Below, piece by piece: positions 8,898 to 19,207 of a stretch of 64,000 nucleotides of DNA. This stretch comes from Rhodococcus jostii RHA1 (GTDB lineage: Bacteria > Actinomycetota > Actinomycetes > Mycobacteriales > Mycobacteriaceae). A model generated the notes under the pieces. It was not told the origin of the DNA. It saw nothing but the letters and a program-made list of their open reading frames with translations, and did no database searches. The stretch lies in assembly GCF_000014565.1 (NCBI RefSeq), contig NC_008269.1, positions 62,001 through 126,000 on the forward strand, in the 5' to 3' direction. Both the position numbers and the translations under genes were made by a program. How positions within the stretch are numbered: position 1 is the first letter of the stretch; every line of letters starts with the position of its first letter.

Positions 8898-11800
8898 ATG
8901 ACGAACGAGGACGGCCCCGGGCCTGGTCGCGGACTTGTTCCTGTGCTCAAGGCTGAACTCGAAGCCGATGGTTTCGCGGAGGTCAGCGAGATCGGGCACG
9001 GAGGTTTCGGTGTGGTCTTCCGGTGCCGAGAGCCGTCCTTGGACCGGACAGTGGCTGTCAAGGTGCTGAACTCGACCTTCGATGAGGACGGTTACGCCCG
9101 GTTCCTCCGCGAGCAACGTGCCATGGGGCAGCTCTCGGGCCATCCGAACATCGTCAATGTGTTGCGCATCGGGGCTACCGCGAGTGGTCGGCAGTTCCTC
9201 GTCATGCAGTACCACGCGCGCGGCTCCCTGGATGCGGTGCTTCGGAGCCGTGGCCCGCTCGAGTGGAGCGCCGCTGTGCGAATCGGGGTGAAGCTCGCCG
9301 GCGCCCTCGAAACCGCGCATCGTGCGGGGATCCTTCATCGTGATATCAAACCGGGCAACGTTCTCCTGACCAGTTACGGCGAACCGCAGCTGTCGGACTT
9401 CGGGATCGCGCGGATCGCAGGCGGATTCGAAACCGACACCGGCACCATCACCGGGTCGCCGGCCTTCACGGCACCGGAGGTGCTGTCCGGCGATCCTCCT
9501 ACCCTGGCCTCCGACGTCTACGGGCTCGGAGCTACGTTGTTCTGTCTGCTCACCGGGCACGCTGCCTTCGAACGCCGCTCCGGTGAGCAAATCGTCGCCC
9601 AATTCTTGCGGATCGCCGCGGAGTCGGCTCCGCGGTTGCCCGCCGCCGGTATCCCCGCCGATGTCCGTGCCGCGGTCGAATCCGCGATGGCCCGCGATCC
9701 CGGCCGGCGACCGGGAACCGCGGCCGAGTTCGGACATCAGCTACGCACGATCGAAGCCAGTCACGGCTTGACCGCGGACGAGATGGCGCTGCCGCAGGAC
9801 TCGCACCCGGCGGCCCCGGATCCTTCGCCACGACACGACACGGGAACGGTCGACTACGCCCCCACCGAACTCGGTCAGCGCGCTGAAGTGGATGAGCCGC
9901 CGCGGCAGCCGCCCAGCGCCTCCACGAAGTATCGGCCACCGACTCCGTCCCGGGCCCTCGTGGAGCGCGGCCGGCTCGCCGAGCGCCTGCACGATGCCGC
10001 CCGCCGCCGGCTGATCTTGATTCACGCCCCCGCGGGTTTCGGCAAGAGCACCCTGGCAGCGCAGTGGCGGCGCACCCTGGCCGACGACGGTGTCGCGGTG
10101 GCCTGGCTGAGCATCGACGCCGACGACAACAATGTCGTGTGGTTCCTGTCCCACCTCATCGAGTCGATTCGTGTCGTCCGCCCCGACCTCGCGGCCGAAC
10201 TCGGTCAGATCCTCGACGATCACGGCGACGAATCCGACCGGTTCGTCTTGACCGCACTGATCAACGAGATCCACACCAGCAGAGACCCCCTGACCGTCGT
10301 CATCGACGACTGGCACCTGGTCACCGATCCCGCCACGATCGCCGCGATGAGCTTTCTGCTCGACAACGGGTGCCATCACCTCCAAGTGATGGTCACCAGC
10401 CGCAGCCAGTCGGGCCTGCCACTCGGCCGGATGCGGGTGCGAGACGAGCTGGTCGAGATCGACTCCACCGCGCTCCGCTTCGACGAGGAGGAATCGCGGC
10501 AATTCCTGGTCGACGTCGGCGGGCTGGCCCTCGATCGGGACGCGATCAGCGCTCTGCGGGACTCCACCGAGGGCTGGGTCGCCGCCCTGCAACTGGCCAC
10601 CCTGTCTTTGCGCGGACGTGACGATCCGGCGGAGTTCATCGCCCATCTCTCCGGCCGCCACCGCGGGATCGCGGGCTATCTCGCCGAGAACGTCCTGAGC
10701 GCGCTCGAGCCCGAGATCCTCGACTTCATGCTGGCCACGTCGGTCACCGAACGCCTGTGCGCTGACCTCGCCGAAACCCTGGCCGGCGTCGCCGGCGGTC
10801 AGGGCCTGCTCGAGCAGATCGAGGAACGCGATCTGTTCCTGCGCGCCCTCGACGACGACCGCGAGTGGTTCCGGTACCACCACCTCTTCGCGGACTTCCT
10901 CCGTCGCCGTCTCCAGCGCGACCAGCCGAGCAGAATCGCTGACCTTCATCGCACCGCCTCACGCTGGTTCGCCGCGCACGAACTCCTCAGTGAGGCCGTC
11001 GACCAGTCACTCGCTGCGGCGGATCCGGATCAGGCGGCCGAACTCGTCGACTCTCGCGGATTCGCCCTGATCGAACGTTCCCAGATGGCGACGGTTCTCG
11101 GGTTGATCGGGAAACTGCTCCCGGCTCAGATCGAGCGCCGCCCGCATCTGCAGATCGCCGCGGCCTGGGCGCACATCCTGCTCCACCATCGACCTACCAT
11201 CGTCGACAGCGCCCTCGACTCCGTTCGGGTCGGGCTGGCAGCTCTACCCGAGTCGGGAAATGCCACCGCGGCCCTGCGTGCCGAAGCATCGCTTGTCCAG
11301 GCAGCTGCGGACCTGTTCCGGGACCGCATCGATGATCTGACCGAGTTGATCTCGGACTGCCTGGCACGAGAGAAGACTCTCCGCCCCTTCGCGTTGGCAG
11401 GCTCGGCCAACGTCGCCTCCTACGAGGCCATTCACCGCTTCGACTTCGAGGCCGCCAAACGCTGGCAAGAGTGGGCCGCCCCCTTCCATGCGCGCACGTC
11501 CGGCCCCTTCAGCGTGATCTACGGATACTGCTTGTCCGGGCTCGCCGAGAGCGAGCTGCTGAATGTGCAGGAGGCCGAAGACTATTACCGCAAGGCCTAC
11601 GATCTCGCCAGGCGGTCGGGCGGGCACCGTTCCTACACAACCCGGCTCGCCGGGACGATGCTCGGCGAATCGCTCTACGAGCAAGGCCTGCTCGACGACG
11701 CCGAACGCCTTCTCGACGAATGCTCCGAACTCGGATCCGAGGGCGGGGTCGTCGATTTCATGCTTGTCACATTCGGCACCGGCTCCCGGATCAAGGCCCT

Positions 11801-12440
11801 TCGCGGCGATCTCGCGGCGGCAGCGCATCGCTTGGACGAGGGGACCCAGATCGCCACGGCGCTGTCGCTGCCGCGGCTGGCGGCACGGATCGAGAACGAA
11901 CGCACCCGGTGGCGGATCGCCCCAGGCCAGTATCCGCAGGCGATGACGATGGCCAGTGCCCTCCCCGATACCGCGGCGCCGACATCGCATCCCGTCAACG
12001 GTGTCAACGGTGTCATCGAGGTGACCGCGGAGCTCAACGAAGACTCCGCCATTCGCCGGCTCCTGGCAAGCGGAGACCCCGGCGACGCCGCGCTCGCGCA
12101 CAGGCGGGCCGAGCAGCTGCTGGCCAGGGCCACCGCGTTGCACCGCCCACGGGCCACACTCCGCGCGAGCCTGCTGCACGTCGTCACCACCCGCCGCGTG
12201 CAGGGAGAACACGATGCCCTTGCCGCCCTGGTCCCCCTCGTCGCACAGTGCTCCCGCCTGGGGCTGATCCGGCCGCTGTGCGACGAGGGGCCGGCTCTGA
12301 CCCGGCTCGTCGCCACACTGGTGGAACTGCACGAGAGCCAGGACTGGGATGCCGGCTGGCCCGCGGTTTCTGCACCATTTCTTCGTGCGGTCCTGGCCTC
12401 CAGCGACGCGACGTCACCCCCACCGCACGCACCCGACTAA
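8898..12440 (+). CDS. PknK-like Ser/Thr kinase with MalT-type ATPase
   Basis: Large 1180-residue regulator. An N-terminal protein kinase domain has the glycine loop GHGGFGVVF (near 32), VAVKVL lysine, HRDIKPGN catalytic loop (near 150), DFG and a SPAFTAPE activation end. It is followed by a MalT/LAL-type NTPase with Walker A APAGFGKST near residue 377 and a long TPR-like helical C-terminus. No LuxR helix-turn-helix is visible at the C-terminus. Mycobacterial PknK has the same plan and acts on the AraC regulator VirS of the mymA operon. An equivalent link to the AraC gene at 261-1193 is a reasonable inference. ATG 8898 was chosen; GTG 8838 is an in-frame alternative. Confidence 0.85.
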   Translation: MTNEDGPGPGRGLVPVLKAELEADGFAEVSEIGHGGFGVVFRCREPSLDRTVAVKVLNSTFDEDGYARFLREQRAMGQLSGHPNIVNVLRIGATASGRQFLVMQYHARGSLDAVLRSRGPLEWSAAVRIGVKLAGALETAHRAGILHRDIKPGNVLLTSYGEPQLSDFGIARIAGGFETDTGTITGSPAFTAPEVLSGDPPTLASDVYGLGATLFCLLTGHAAFERRSGEQIVAQFLRIAAESAPRLPAAGIPADVRAAVESAMARDPGRRPGTAAEFGHQLRTIEASHGLTADEMALPQDSHPAAPDPSPRHDTGTVDYAPTELGQRAEVDEPPRQPPSASTKYRPPTPSRALVERGRLAERLHDAARRRLILIHAPAGFGKSTLAAQWRRTLADDGVAVAWLSIDADDNNVVWFLSHLIESIRVVRPDLAAELGQILDDHGDESDRFVLTALINEIHTSRDPLTVVIDDWHLVTDPATIAAMSFLLDNGCHHLQVMVTSRSQSGLPLGRMRVRDELVEIDSTALRFDEEESRQFLVDVGGLALDRDAISALRDSTEGWVAALQLATLSLRGRDDPAEFIAHLSGRHRGIAGYLAENVLSALEPEILDFMLATSVTERLCADLAETLAGVAGGQGLLEQIEERDLFLRALDDDREWFRYHHLFADFLRRRLQRDQPSRIADLHRTASRWFAAHELLSEAVDQSLAAADPDQAAELVDSRGFALIERSQMATVLGLIGKLLPAQIERRPHLQIAAAWAHILLHHRPTIVDSALDSVRVGLAALPESGNATAALRAEASLVQAAADLFRDRIDDLTELISDCLAREKTLRPFALAGSANVASYEAIHRFDFEAAKRWQEWAAPFHARTSGPFSVIYGYCLSGLAESELLNVQEAEDYYRKAYDLARRSGGHRSYTTRLAGTMLGESLYEQGLLDDAERLLDECSELGSEGGVVDFMLVTFGTGSRIKALRGDLAAAAHRLDEGTQIATALSLPRLAARIENERTRWRIAPGQYPQAMTMASALPDTAAPTSHPVNGVNGVIEVTAELNEDSAIRRLLASGDPGDAALAHRRAEQLLARATALHRPRATLRASLLHVVTTRRVQGEHDALAALVPLVAQCSRLGLIRPLCDEGPALTRLVATLVELHESQDWDAGWPAVSAPFLRAVLASSDATSPPPHAPD

Positions 12441-12645
12441 ACCACCGGCGGCCGGAGGCCACCCGAGGGGACGTCGAGGGGCGGATCATGGCCCGCCGGT
12501 GTCGTCCATGTCCCGACCGATGTTCGTTGCGCCGAGCGGATCAGTCTTTCGCTGAGGATCGACGGCTTGTGACCCCCGCCATAGCGTGAGACCCGTACTC
12601 ACCAGGCAGGCCGAACAGGTCGAACGAGAGCGAAGGTGGCCACCG

Positions 12646-13215
12646 ATGGACGCACGCAAACTACGGGACATTTTCGGACAGTTCGCAAGTGGTGTCACGG
12701 TCATCACGTGCCGGAACACCGACGGGACACCCCACGGCGCCACGGTGACGGCGTTCACCGCCGTCTCCCTCGAGCCCGCACTGTGCCAGGTGACACTCAC
12801 CCGCAAGTCGAAGGCATGCCAATACCTGAGCGACGCCCCCTTCGCCGTGAACATCCTTGGTGCCGAGCAGACCGATACGGCCATGCACTTCGCCGGTCGC
12901 CCGCAGGTTCCCGGCCCGGTATGGGCCGATGGCCCCACCACGCCCCTGTTGTGCGGATCAGCGGCGACGCTGTCCTGCACGCCGTGGGCCGAATACGACG
13001 GGGGCGATCACCTCATTTTCATCGGCGAGATCGTCGATGTCACCGTCACCGAGAGTGCGCCGTTGTTGTTCTACCGCAGCAAGTTCCACCACATCGGCGC
13101 AGAGCCGTCCGCCGCCGCCTGGAACGGCAGCATGGACGATCCGCACAGCGGATGGTTCGACGCGACGACCTCATTCACTCCACTGCACGCCAAGGCCCCC
13201 CTGTCCATCCCCTGA
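12646..13215 (+). CDS. Flavin reductase of two-component phenol hydroxylase
   Basis: The 189-residue HpaC/PheA2-type NAD(P)H:flavin oxidoreductase has the family pattern [26 protein letters not shown] and the [13 protein letters not shown] motif. It supplies reduced FAD to the oxygenase encoded 38 bases downstream. GAAGGTGG before ATG 12646 marks the start; the open frame extends 20 codons further upstream without a ribosome site. Together with the next gene it matches the PheA2/PheA1 phenol hydroxylases of Rhodococcus. Confidence 0.9.
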   Translation: MDARKLRDIFGQFASGVTVITCRNTDGTPHGATVTAFTAVSLEPALCQVTLTRKSKACQYLSDAPFAVNILGAEQTDTAMHFAGRPQVPGPVWADGPTTPLLCGSAATLSCTPWAEYDGGDHLIFIGEIVDVTVTESAPLLFYRSKFHHIGAEPSAAAWNGSMDDPHSGWFDATTSFTPLHAKAPLSIP

Positions 13216-13253
13216 ACCCAACAATCACCAACCGCACTTCGAAAGGATTACCG

Positions 13254-14873
13254 ATGACCGTCACCGACACCGCCACCGACGCGGCCGGAACCGAACCGAC
13301 GCAGGTCAATCCGGCCGCGAACGCCGCCGTCAACCAGCCCCAGATCTACGCCACGAAACCGATGACCGGTGACGAGTACATCGAGTCCATCAGCGACGAC
13401 CGAGAGATCTGGTTGCACGGCGAGCGGGTCAAAGACCACACCAACCACCCCGCGTTCCGCAACTCGGTCCGCATGATCGCCCGGTTGTACGACAGCCTGC
13501 ACACCGGCGAGCACGTCGACACCCTCACCACCGGCACCGACACCGGCAACGGCGGCGTGACGATGCCCTTCTTCCGGACCGCCAAAACCACCGAAGACGT
13601 GCTCGCCGACCGCGACGCAATCGCCACCTGGGCGCGGATGACCTACGGCTGGATGGGCCGGAGCCCCGACTACAAGGCCTCCTTCCTCGGCACCCTGCAC
13701 GCGAACAAGGAGCTGTACTCCCCGTTCGAGGCCAACGCCGAACGCTGGTACCGCGAATCGCAGGAGAAGGTCCTGTACTGGAACCATGCGATCATCAACC
13801 CGCCGGTTGACCGCCAGCTTCCGCCCGACGAGGTCGGGGATGTGTTCATGAAGGTGGAGAAGGAAACCGACTCGGGTCTGATCGTCAGTGGCGCGAAGGT
13901 CGTCGCCACCGGGTCGGCGATCACCAACTACAACTTCATCGCGCACTACGGGCTGCCGATCAAGAAGAAGGAATTCGCCCTGATCTGCACGGTCCCGATG
14001 GGGGCACCCGGGGTGAAGCTGATCTCCCGTGCGTCCTACGCGCAGAACGCGGCGATCACCGGGACACCGTTCGACTACCCGCTGTCGAGCCGGTTCGACG
14101 AGAACGACGCCATCCTCGTCTTCGACAAGGTCCTGGTGCCCTGGGAGAACGTCTTCATGTACGGGGCCGTCGACAAGATCAACACCTTCTTCCCGCAGTC
14201 CGGGTTCCTCCCCCGCGCGATGCTGCAGGGCTGCACCCGCCTCGCGGTCAAACTCGACTTCATCGCCGGCCTGCTGATGAAGGCCCTCGATTGCACCGGC
14301 GCCGGCGGCTTCCGCGGCGTGCAGACCCGCGTCGGCGAGGTCATCGGCTGGCGGAACCTGTTCTGGTCATTGACCGAATCGATGGCGCGCGACCCGGAGC
14401 AGTGGATCGGGGACACCGTCATCCCCAAGCTCGAGTACGGCCTGACCTACCGGATGTTCATGATGCAGGGCTACCCGCGGATCAAGGAGATCATCGAGCA
14501 GGACGTCGCGTCCGGCCTGATCTATCTCCCGTCCTCGGCGTCGGACTTCAAGTCGACGGAGATCCGCCCGTACCTCGACAAGTACGTGCGGGGCTCGGAC
14601 GGCATCACCGCGGTGGACCGCGTGAAGGTGATGAAGGCGCTGTGGGATTCGATCGGATCCGAGTTCGGTGGGCGCCACGAACTGTACGAGCGCAATTACT
14701 CCGGCAACCACGAAAACGTCAAGGCCGAGTTGCTGTTCGGTGCGCAGGCCACCGGAGTGGTGTCGGGTATGCGGGGTCTGGCAGAGCAGTTCATGAGCGA
14801 GTACGACCTCGACGGCTGGACTGTCCCGGATCTCATCGGCAACGACGACGTCTCGTACTTCGGCCGAAAGTAG
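13254..14873 (+). CDS. HpaB-family flavin-dependent phenol 3-monooxygenase
   Basis: Oxygenase component of 539 residues in the 4-hydroxyphenylacetate 3-hydroxylase family, closest by eye to PheA1-type phenol hydroxylases. Landmarks are [22 protein letters not shown], the central [12 protein letters not shown] region, [10 protein letters not shown] and a C-terminal [13 protein letters not shown]. It should ortho-hydroxylate phenol or an alkylphenol to the catechol using reduced flavin from the upstream reductase. GAAAGG precedes ATG 13254. The gene heads a meta-cleavage series (ferredoxin, catechol 2,3-dioxygenase, hydrolase). Confidence 0.93.
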   Translation: MTVTDTATDAAGTEPTQVNPAANAAVNQPQIYATKPMTGDEYIESISDDREIWLHGERVKDHTNHPAFRNSVRMIARLYDSLHTGEHVDTLTTGTDTGNGGVTMPFFRTAKTTEDVLADRDAIATWARMTYGWMGRSPDYKASFLGTLHANKELYSPFEANAERWYRESQEKVLYWNHAIINPPVDRQLPPDEVGDVFMKVEKETDSGLIVSGAKVVATGSAITNYNFIAHYGLPIKKKEFALICTVPMGAPGVKLISRASYAQNAAITGTPFDYPLSSRFDENDAILVFDKVLVPWENVFMYGAVDKINTFFPQSGFLPRAMLQGCTRLAVKLDFIAGLLMKALDCTGAGGFRGVQTRVGEVIGWRNLFWSLTESMARDPEQWIGDTVIPKLEYGLTYRMFMMQGYPRIKEIIEQDVASGLIYLPSSASDFKSTEIRPYLDKYVRGSDGITAVDRVKVMKALWDSIGSEFGGRHELYERNYSGNHENVKAELLFGAQATGVVSGMRGLAEQFMSEYDLDGWTVPDLIGNDDVSYFGRK

Positions 14874-14891
14874 CACCAGCCGAGTAACGAC

Positions 14892-14919
14892 CGACGCTCC
14901 CGGCGAGGGCGGAGCGTCG
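14892..14919 (+). terminator. GC-rich hairpin after the hydroxylase gene
   Basis: CGACGCTCC at 14892-14900 pairs perfectly with GGAGCGTCG at 14911-14919 around a 10-base loop. No T-run follows directly, so it may act as a weak terminator, a processing site or an attenuator between the hydroxylase and the ferredoxin gene. Confidence 0.4.
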
Positions 14920-15149
14920 CCGGGCGGCGGGCTTTCTCGACGGCGAACGGGCTGGTCTCGTCCGAGAAAGTCCGCCACCAGCCCCCCAATCCCCACATCA
15001 GTCCTAGCGATGGACGTGCTTCCATGACCGACGACGACCTGACCCCGCACGGCGAAGGCACTGGTCAAGGCGCACTGCACCCCCGGTGCACCCAGCAATT
15101 GCGGGGTTCGTCCTCCGCTGGGAGAGCAATGCAGCAGTGCGGAGGAACA

Positions 15150-15536
15150 ATGACCGACCCGTCGCTCGCTCACACCTCAGATTCACTACCACCGCGCGAG
15201 TATCAGGTCACCGTGCTTCCCAACGGGATCCGCATCAGTGTCGGCACGGACGAATCGATCGTCGATGCGCTGCGCCGGCAGGGCTACCGGTCCCGGTACA
15301 AATGCAGGCGAGGCGGTTGCGGAGCCTGCCGAGCCACACTCGTCGACGGGCACGTCGTCTACCGCACGCCAGTGAGCGAATCGGTCGTGGACGGTCCCGA
15401 CCGCGAGCCCGGTCAGCAAAAGTGCCTCCCCTGCCGGGCCTTTCCTCAATCAGACGTGACCATCGAACTCGGAGAACGGGACCGTCTCGTCGATGTCCTC
15501 GCAGGGTTCGGCCGGTCCCGACAACGCTCCACGTAG
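15150..15536 (+). CDS. XylT-like [2Fe-2S] ferredoxin
   Basis: Plant-type ferredoxin of 128 residues. The cluster ligands are in YKCRRGGCGACRATLVDG, with the last Cys in QQKCLPCRAF. XylT-type ferredoxins re-reduce the active-site iron of catechol 2,3-dioxygenase after oxidative inactivation. This gene lies 44 bases before such a dioxygenase. GGAGG at 15141-15145 fixes the ATG at 15150; an in-frame ATG at 15024 lacks a site. It is longer than typical XylT through an N-terminal extension of about 20 residues. Confidence 0.87.
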   Translation: MTDPSLAHTSDSLPPREYQVTVLPNGIRISVGTDESIVDALRRQGYRSRYKCRRGGCGACRATLVDGHVVYRTPVSESVVDGPDREPGQQKCLPCRAFPQSDVTIELGERDRLVDVLAGFGRSRQRST

Positions 15537-15580
15537 ACCGTGGCCGCGAATACACATCACACCACAGGAAGGTACCCACC

Positions 15581-16495
15581 ATGTCCGTGCTGCGACTGGG
15601 CTATGTCCACATCAACGTCACCGACCTCGCCGAGGCCAAGAACCACTACATCAACACCCTCGGCATGGACGCCGTCCACGAAGAGGACGGCACCGTCTAC
15701 CTCAAGTCCTGGGACGAAGCAGACCACCACTCCGTCGTCCTCAACGAAGGCGGCGTCGGACTGATCAAACTCGGCTACAAGGTCTCCGACGAAGACTCGC
15801 TCGCCGAGATCGAAACCCGGGTTCGTGCGTTCGGCGCCAGCTGCGAACGGATGAGCAAGGGCGACAATCAATCCGTCGGCGACGGCCTGCGCGTGACTCT
15901 GCCGTCCGAACACACCCTCGAGCTCTACAGCGACATCGAGTACGTCGGCACCGCAACAGGAGTATGGAACCCGGACCCGTGGCCTCGCGGCGGAACCCGC
16001 GGCATCGGAGTGCCGCGCCTGGACCACACCCTCATCACCACCGAAGACCCCACACTGCTGGAACGCTTCTTCACCGAGGCGCTCGACTTCCAGGCCGCCG
16101 AACGCCTCGTCGGCGGCGCGGACAACAACGAACTCGTCGGCTCGTGGATGTTCTGCGGCGAGCAGCCACACGACATCGCCTTCGTCCAAGGCGAGAACGG
16201 CAAACTGCACCACTTCGCCTATCACATCGCGGACTGGTCGGCGTTGCTCCACGCCGGAGACGTCTTCTCCATGGAGGACGTGCCGATCGACTTCGGTCCC
16301 GCCCGCCACGGGATCACCCGCGGCGAGACGATCTACTTCTTCGATCCCGCCGGCAACCGCAACGAAGTCTTCTCCGGCGGATACCGCACCGGCAAGGACT
16401 TCCGCACCATCACCTGGACCATGGATCAGGCCGCCCGCGGCATCAACTTCACCCATCGGGAACTGGACCAGAACTTCCTCACCGTCGTCACCTAA
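15581..16495 (+). CDS. Catechol 2,3-dioxygenase
   Basis: Extradiol dioxygenase of 304 residues in the XylE class, with two vicinal-oxygen-chelate domains. The 2-His-1-Glu Fe(II) site is visible as His149 (PRLDHTL), the KLHHFAYH histidine near 210 and Glu262 (GNRNEVF). It opens catechol or an alkylcatechol between C2 and C3 to a 2-hydroxymuconic semialdehyde. AGGAAGG precedes ATG 15581. The next pathway gene, the hydrolase, originally lay about 80 bases downstream but is now separated from it by an insertion sequence. Confidence 0.94.
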   Translation: MSVLRLGYVHINVTDLAEAKNHYINTLGMDAVHEEDGTVYLKSWDEADHHSVVLNEGGVGLIKLGYKVSDEDSLAEIETRVRAFGASCERMSKGDNQSVGDGLRVTLPSEHTLELYSDIEYVGTATGVWNPDPWPRGGTRGIGVPRLDHTLITTEDPTLLERFFTEALDFQAAERLVGGADNNELVGSWMFCGEQPHDIAFVQGENGKLHHFAYHIADWSALLHAGDVFSMEDVPIDFGPARHGITRGETIYFFDPAGNRNEVFSGGYRTGKDFRTITWTMDQAARGINFTHRELDQNFLTVVT

Positions 16496-16564
16496 GGCAC
16501 CGGCCACCACACGCCGAACGCCCGCGACCGGAAGTCCACAACGATTGCACCGTCACGGAGTAAA

Positions 16565-18264
16565 CCTGGAAGCACCGATTGGTATGAGCGCGTGAGAGTG
16601 TCATAAAAGCGAAATGCCCTGTCGTAGTGGAAGAATAAGACTTCTCAAGGGTCAGATTCAGCCACAAAGAAGGGCATCTCGCAGGTGCAACTATCTCACA
16701 CCCGACCAGTCGTCGCGGCCAGGTTCGACGACCCCAATCTGATATCGACCGCGGGACTGGTCCCGGTGATGGCATTGGCGCAGGCCAGCGGCCTGCTCAC
16801 CCTCGCCGATCAGCACCTGAGCGTGCCGACCGACAAAGGCGCCCACGCCGGCCGCAAGATCGGGTCCCTGATCGGCGGGATGGTCGCCGGCGCCGACAGC
16901 ATCGCCGACCTGGCCATTGTGCGGCACGGCGCGATGGGAACCGTCTTCGACCGACCCTACGCACCGTCGACACTGGGATCGTTCCTTCGCCAGTTCACCT
17001 TCGGGCACGTCCGCCAACTCGACGCCGTCGCCTCGCGGTTCCTGGGCGCTCTCGCCGCGAAGACCCCGCTGGTCACCGGCATCGACACCGGGCGGGTACT
17101 GGTCGATATCGACGATACGATCATCGAGGTCCACGGCCACGGCAAACAGGGCTCCGGATACGGCTACTCCGGGGTACGCGGGCTGAACGCCCTGCTCACC
17201 ACGGTCACCACCGACACCTGCGCGCCGGTGATCATCGGTCAACGCCTACGCCGCGGAGCATGCGGCTCCGCACGCGGCGCCGCCCGGATGGTCTCCGACG
17301 CCCTGGTCACCGTAGACCGGCTGCGCACCCAGGCTGCAGGAACCAGCGGTAACGGCGCGCCGAAGGTTCTGTTTCGAGCCGATTCGGCGTTCTATGGCCA
17401 TCCCACGATCGGTGCCGCGATTCGTGCCGGCGCCGATGTGTCGGTCACCGTGCGCCTGACCTCCACCATCAAGCGAGCGATCGCATCCATCGACACCGAC
17501 GAGTCCGCGTGGACGCCGATCGAATACACCGACGCCCTCTACGACGAGGCCACCGACACCTGGATCTCGCGGGCGGAGGTCGCCGAGATCCCGTTCACCG
17601 CGTTCGCCTCGCAGAAGAAGGCCCACCAGATCCCCGGGCGGCTGGTGGTGCGCCGCATCCCCGACCTGCGACCACCCAAGGACCAGGGCCAGGGCACGTT
17701 GTTCGACATCTGGCGGTTCCACGCCTTCTTCACCACCACCGACCCCGACGACCTCGACACCGTCGACGCCGACAAGACCCACCGCCAACACGCCGTCATC
17801 GAGCAGGTGCACGCGGACCTGAAGAACTCCGCACTCGCCCATCTTCCGTCGAACTCGTTTTCGGCGAACGCCGCCTGGCTGGTCTGCGCGGTCATGGCCT
17901 TCAACCTGACCCGTGCCGCCGGCACCCTCACGGCTGACCCGAAGCTGACGAAAGCGACCACCGGCACCCTCCGCCGCACCCTCGTCTCGGTCCCTGCCCG
18001 CATCGCCTCCTCCGCCCGACGGCTGACGCTGCACCTACCGACCGACTGGCCGTGGGAAACACCATGGCACAACCTGTTCGACAGAACCTTCGGCCGCAAT
18101 CACCCGATCATCGTCTAACACCCGCGACACCTGCCCGCCATCGACGCGAAAGAGCCAGTGGAACAACCCGACACGCAGGTCGGACGATCACCCACGCCCG
18201 TAACCAACTCGCTGACGCACAACGAAACTCACCACGGACACATCAGTCGATCGGTGGATTTAGG
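16565..18264 (+). mobile_element. IS1380-family insertion sequence
   Basis: A complete-looking element of 1700 bp. Imperfect terminal inverted repeats lie at 16565-16582 (CCTGGAAGCACCGATTGG) and 18247-18264 (complement CCTAAATCCACCGATCGA). They match at 12 of 18 positions and share CACCGAT. A direct repeat GTAAA flanks it at 16560-16564 and 18265-18269, consistent with the 4-5 bp target duplications of this family. It carries one transposase gene. It lies between the catechol dioxygenase and hydrolase genes. Confidence 0.85.
16685..18118 (+). CDS. IS1380-family DDE transposase
   Basis: Transposase of 477 residues from a GTG start. It has the IS1380 layout: N-terminal DNA-binding region (GGMVAGADSIADLAIVRHGAM), first acidic residue in LVDIDDTIIEVHGHGKQG, a second in LFRADSAFYGH, and the C-terminal HRQHAVIEQVHADLKNSALAHLPS segment with the catalytic Glu. 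The reading frame is intact, so the element may still be able to move. It lies in the same direction as the flanking catabolic genes. Confidence 0.92.
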   Translation: MQLSHTRPVVAARFDDPNLISTAGLVPVMALAQASGLLTLADQHLSVPTDKGAHAGRKIGSLIGGMVAGADSIADLAIVRHGAMGTVFDRPYAPSTLGSFLRQFTFGHVRQLDAVASRFLGALAAKTPLVTGIDTGRVLVDIDDTIIEVHGHGKQGSGYGYSGVRGLNALLTTVTTDTCAPVIIGQRLRRGACGSARGAARMVSDALVTVDRLRTQAAGTSGNGAPKVLFRADSAFYGHPTIGAAIRAGADVSVTVRLTSTIKRAIASIDTDESAWTPIEYTDALYDEATDTWISRAEVAEIPFTAFASQKKAHQIPGRLVVRRIPDLRPPKDQGQGTLFDIWRFHAFFTTTDPDDLDTVDADKTHRQHAVIEQVHADLKNSALAHLPSNSFSANAAWLVCAVMAFNLTRAAGTLTADPKLTKATTGTLRRTLVSVPARIASSARRLTLHLPTDWPWETPWHNLFDRTFGRNHPIIV

Positions 18265-18272
18265 GTAAACCA

Positions 18273-19106
18273 ATGACCACCACAACCGACCAATCACCCG
18301 AAATCGCGAAGACCATCGACGTCAACGGTATCGCTACCAACTACCACGATGTGGGAGAAGGTGCCCCCGTCGTCCTGATCCACGGATCGGGCCCCGGCGT
18401 CACCGCGTGGGCGAACTGGCGCACAACCATCCCCCACCTCGCCGAAAAGTTCCGCGTCATCGCACCGGACATCCTCGGGTTCGGATACACCGAACGCCCC
18501 GACGGCGTCGAATACAACTCGACCACCTGGACCCAGCATCTCGTGGGCCTGCTCGATGCCCTCGGCCTCGACACAGTCTCCATCGTGGGCAACAGCTTCG
18601 GCGGATCACTCGCCCTGAACATCGCGACCAAGCACCCCGAGCGTGTCGACCGGCTCGTGCTGATGGGTAGCGTCGGGGTGCCCTTCGAGATCACCGACGG
18701 TCTCGACGCAGTCTGGGGTTTCGAGCCCTCCCTACCGGCCATGCGCAAACTGTTGGATGTCTTCGCCTACGACCGCTCGCTGGTCAACGACGAGCTCGCC
18801 GAGCTTCGACTCGCGGCCGCGACCCGCCCCGGCGTTCAAGAAGCATTCAGTGCGATGTTCCCGGCACCGCGCCAGCAAGGTGTCGACGAGATGGCCGTCG
18901 ACGAGACACTGATCGCCGGCCTGACGAACGACACTCTCATCGTGCACGGCCGCGACGATCAGGTTATACCGTTGTCCAACTCGCTGCGGCTGCTCGAACT
19001 CATCGACCGCTCACAGCTGCACGTCTTCGGACGCTGCGGTCACTGGGTCCAGATCGAGCACTCGGCCCGGTTCAACAGCCTGATCGCGGACTTTCTGTCC
19101 GAATAG
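18273..19106 (+). CDS. 2-hydroxymuconic semialdehyde hydrolase
   Basis: Alpha/beta-hydrolase C-C bond hydrolase of 277 residues (XylF/DmpD/TodF type). It has the oxyanion-hole HGSGPGVTAW, nucleophile elbow GNSFGGS (Ser), VHGRDDQVIP (Asp) and GRCGHWVQIEH (His). It cleaves the meta-ring-fission product to a 2-hydroxypentadienoate and a carboxylic acid. The start codon follows the right end of the IS element by only 8 bases. The original GGAG ribosome site now lies on the other side of the insertion, so expression may be changed. Confidence 0.9.
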   Translation: MTTTTDQSPEIAKTIDVNGIATNYHDVGEGAPVVLIHGSGPGVTAWANWRTTIPHLAEKFRVIAPDILGFGYTERPDGVEYNSTTWTQHLVGLLDALGLDTVSIVGNSFGGSLALNIATKHPERVDRLVLMGSVGVPFEITDGLDAVWGFEPSLPAMRKLLDVFAYDRSLVNDELAELRLAAATRPGVQEAFSAMFPAPRQQGVDEMAVDETLIAGLTNDTLIVHGRDDQVIPLSNSLRLLELIDRSQLHVFGRCGHWVQIEHSARFNSLIADFLSE

Positions 19107-19207
19107 CCGCAGAACACGACAACAATGAAGGGTGTTCGCGGCCGTCGCAGTTCAGCACGGCGGCCGCGAACATCGTCGCCGCATCAGAAGGTACGCCCCC
19201 AGCCAGC

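Noticed and set aside
12636..14873. A 745-codon frame appearing to fuse flavin reductase and hydroxylase
   Set aside because: The upstream part is the reductase read in the wrong frame. The hydroxylase starts at ATG 13254 after its own ribosome site.
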